The translations under genes were made by a program, and so were the position numbers. The notes beneath the pieces were generated by a model that had not been told where the DNA came from, did not search any database, and saw nothing but the letters and a program-made list of their open reading frames with translations. 64,000 nt of DNA from Niallia sp. Man26 (lineage in GTDB: Bacteria > Bacillota > Bacilli > Bacillales > Cytobacillaceae). The stretch is taken from the NCBI RefSeq assembly GCF_022049065.2, contig NZ_CP095743.1, forward strand, positions 1,069,001 through 1,133,000. The letters run 5' to 3'. This document shows positions 62,215 through 64,000 of the stretch, piece by piece. Within the stretch, counting starts at the first letter, position 1; every line of letters begins with the position of its first letter.

Positions 62215-64000
62215 ATGCAAAAAGTTCTTTACGGAGGCGATTATAATCCGGAACAATGGTCTCAGGATGTATGGTCAGAAGATATGAAGCTGTTTGAAGA
62301 AGCTAATATTGATACATTGACTGTCGGTGTTTTTTCTTGGTCCATCATCCAGAAGGATGAAAATACGTTTGATTTTACTGTTTTTGACAAGGTGATGGAA
62401 CTGCTTCAGAAAAAGGGCAAAAATATTTGTCTTGGAACGGGAACAGCAGCGCATCCACCGTGGCTGGCCAAAAAATATCCCGAAGTGACTCGAGTCGATT
62501 TTGAGGGAAGAAAGCATAAGTTTGGACAGCGGCATAATTCTTGCCCGAATAGTCCTATCTATCAAAAATATTCACGTTTAATGGCAAAGAAAATGGCGGA
62601 AAGATACGGCCATATGGATATTAGCGCCTGGCATATTAACAATGAATATGGTGGTACCTGCTACTGTGAAAATTGTGAAAAAGCATTTCGTGTTTGGCTG
62701 AAACAAAAATACGGAAGTCTTGAAAAATTGAATGAAGCTTGGAATACGATTTTTTGGTCTCATTATTTTTATGATTGGGATGAAATTGTTGCTCCTAATG
62801 CTTTAAGTGAACATTACGGCAGAGAAAATGTAACAGCTTTTCAAGGCATAACATTAGATTATATGCGCTTTAATTCTGACAGTCTCTTAAACAACTTTTT
62901 AGGTGAGAAAGCAGAATTAAAGGCAGTAACACCTTCCGTTCCTGTAACAACAAATTTTATGGGGATGTTTAGACCTCTAGATTATTTTAAGTGGGCAGAC
63001 CATCTTGATTTCATTTCATGGGATAATTATCCGCCTGACATGCACTCAGAGGCAAGGATGGCTTTGACACATGACTTGATGAGGGGCTTGAAAAAAGGCA
63101 AGCCTTTTTGGCTGATGGAACAAACACCGACAACGACAGCATGCAGGGATATTAATCCTGTGAAAAGGCCTGGAGTAATGCGCTTATGGAGTTATCAGGC
63201 TATTGCCCATGGTTCTGATTCTGTTCTGTTTTTCCAAATGAGACAATCAAAGGGAGCCTCTGAGAAATATCACGGTGCGGTTATTAACCATGCCAGTCGC
63301 AACGATACAAGGGCTTTTAAAGAAGTGAAGAAGTTGGGGGAAGAATTGTCTGCTGTTGGAAATCAGTTTATTTCAGCAGAAACAGCGGCAAAAGTAGCAT
63401 TCGTATTCGATTGGGACAGCTGGTGGTCAGTGGAAATATCAGACGGTCCTACGCGTTACATGAACTATCAGCAAACAATGATTCATTATTATCAGGCCTT
63501 TTTTTCGCAGAATATTGCTATTGATATGATCAGCATTGATGGTGATCTTGAGAAATATGATGTTGTTGTAGCACCGTTACTGCACATGATTAAAGATGAC
63601 TTTCATAAAAAAGCAGAGCAATTCACTGCCAATGGCGGATGCTTCATCACAACCTATTTAAGCGGGATTGTTGATGAAAATGATAATGCTATTTTGGATG
63701 ATAATCCGGGATTACTGAAGAACTTGCTTGGAATCCGCATTGATGAGACAGATACATCGATGCCAAACGAAAGGAACTCCCTTGTTGTCAGCTATGGCGA
63801 CTGGAAAGGTAATTATGACTGCAGCTTAATTTATGATGTTATTCAGACAGAGGGTGCGGATACTATTGCCGAATATGGGCAGGATTTTTATGCAGGCATG
63901 CCGGCTGTAACAAAAAATAAATTTGGAAAGGGAGAAGGCTGGTACATTGGCAGCCAACCAAATCGGCAGTTTCTTGAGAAGCTATTTGCATCAATACTAA
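62215..64000 (+). CDS. GH42 beta-galactosidase, 3' end outside window
   Basis: 595 codons are visible with no stop; typical GH42 enzymes have 660-690 residues, so roughly the last tenth is missing. It starts MQKVLYGGDYNPEQW, the usual GH42 opening. The acid/base is E144 in HINNEYGG and the nucleophile E302 in FWLMEQTP. Cysteines C110, C149, C151 and C154 fit the zinc site of this family. The barrel is followed by the trimerisation (A4 glutaminase-like) domain from about residue 385. No signal peptide. It removes beta-galactosyl residues from imported oligosaccharides of galactan or rhamnogalacturonan type. AAGGTAGG precedes ATG, 26 nt after DUF624. Confidence 0.93.
   Translation, partial: MQKVLYGGDYNPEQWSQDVWSEDMKLFEEANIDTLTVGVFSWSIIQKDENTFDFTVFDKVMELLQKKGKNICLGTGTAAHPPWLAKKYPEVTRVDFEGRKHKFGQRHNSCPNSPIYQKYSRLMAKKMAERYGHMDISAWHINNEYGGTCYCENCEKAFRVWLKQKYGSLEKLNEAWNTIFWSHYFYDWDEIVAPNALSEHYGRENVTAFQGITLDYMRFNSDSLLNNFLGEKAELKAVTPSVPVTTNFMGMFRPLDYFKWADHLDFISWDNYPPDMHSEARMALTHDLMRGLKKGKPFWLMEQTPTTTACRDINPVKRPGVMRLWSYQAIAHGSDSVLFFQMRQSKGASEKYHGAVINHASRNDTRAFKEVKKLGEELSAVGNQFISAETAAKVAFVFDWDSWWSVEISDGPTRYMNYQQTMIHYYQAFFSQNIAIDMISIDGDLEKYDVVVAPLLHMIKDDFHKKAEQFTANGGCFITTYLSGIVDENDNAILDDNPGLLKNLLGIRIDETDTSMPNERNSLVVSYGDWKGNYDCSLIYDVIQTEGADTIAEYGQDFYAGMPAVTKNKFGKGEGWYIGSQPNRQFLEKLFASIL

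Noticed and set aside
1..64000. CRISPR arrays, insertion sequences, prophage or integrase genes, tRNA and rRNA genes
   Set aside because: No regular repeat-spacer series, no transposase or integrase motifs, and no tRNA-like TTCGAATC/CCA-arm pattern or rRNA sequence was noticed on either strand by reading; a tRNAscan or Rfam run would be needed for proof.

Overview
The window is chromosomal DNA of a low-GC, Gram-positive, spore-former-type Bacillaceae (Bacillus/Niallia/Geobacillus relatives). The evidence is strong AGGAGG ribosome sites, frequent TTG/GTG starts, T-box leaders, sigma-B and sigma-D type promoters, CcpA cre boxes, an intracellular subtilisin, an OpuD-type transporter and a GH52 beta-xylosidase. 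The genus cannot be fixed from the sequence alone. No rRNA, tRNA, CRISPR array, insertion sequence or prophage is visible; gene order and codon use look like ordinary chromosome with accessory sugar islands at both ends.

Layout. (1) 1-2.4 kb: end of an arabinan operon (truncated GH43 arabinanase, DUF624 protein, GH43 exo-arabinofuranosidase). (2) 2.4-6.2 kb: aldo/keto reductase behind a cre box, an OpuD betaine transporter behind a textbook sigma-B promoter, and a stand-alone truA. (3) 6.3-9.8 kb: a compact redox cluster (DUF1450, pirin, a SufR-like Cys-rich regulator, MnSOD, FMN reductase) whose three promoters share the same operator, TTATAC-N6-GTATAA. (4) 9.8-16 kb: a divergent PRPP synthetase paralogue with a changed ribose-phosphate loop, then a response regulator/histidine kinase/ABC module. 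(5) 16-25 kb: sigma-B stress protein, secreted excalibur protein, LysR plus MetE-like methyltransferase, HAD phosphatase, Ogt, a chemoreceptor with a sigma-D promoter, a DUF616 protein and an MFS transporter. (6) 25-29 kb: MurNAc recycling operon murQ-murP-mupG with an RpiR-type operator on its promoter. (7) 29-34 kb: GNAT, PhzF, and a second threonyl-tRNA synthetase behind two tandem T-boxes, both with specifier ACC, followed by an antisense small ORF. (8) 34-48.6 kb: asparaginase-II family protein, MFS transporters, second sigma-D chemoreceptor, 7TM-PAS-GGDEF protein, intracellular serine protease, TRM11-like methyltransferase and an operon of SNF2 helicase, YkvR and luciferase-like oxidoreductase.

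(9) 48.8-64 kb: two consecutive hemicellulose/pectin operons. The first has the content of the Geobacillus xylo-oligosaccharide system (XynD kinase, XynC regulator, XynE/F/G transporter, GH52 beta-xylosidase, DUF624). The second has an LplB/LplC/LipO-type transporter, DUF624 and a GH42 beta-galactosidase that runs off the window. Both operons are preceded by the same 31-bp palindromic element with identical internal spacing. In both, the binding-protein gene is followed by a stable hairpin, suggesting extra binding protein per permease. Together with the GH43 genes this points to a plant cell-wall saprophyte.

Most promising for follow-up are the SufR-like redox regulon, the shared xylan/galactan operator, the PRPP synthetase with an altered substrate loop, and two unannotated-looking small ORFs (17345-17419 and 33830-33985, minus).
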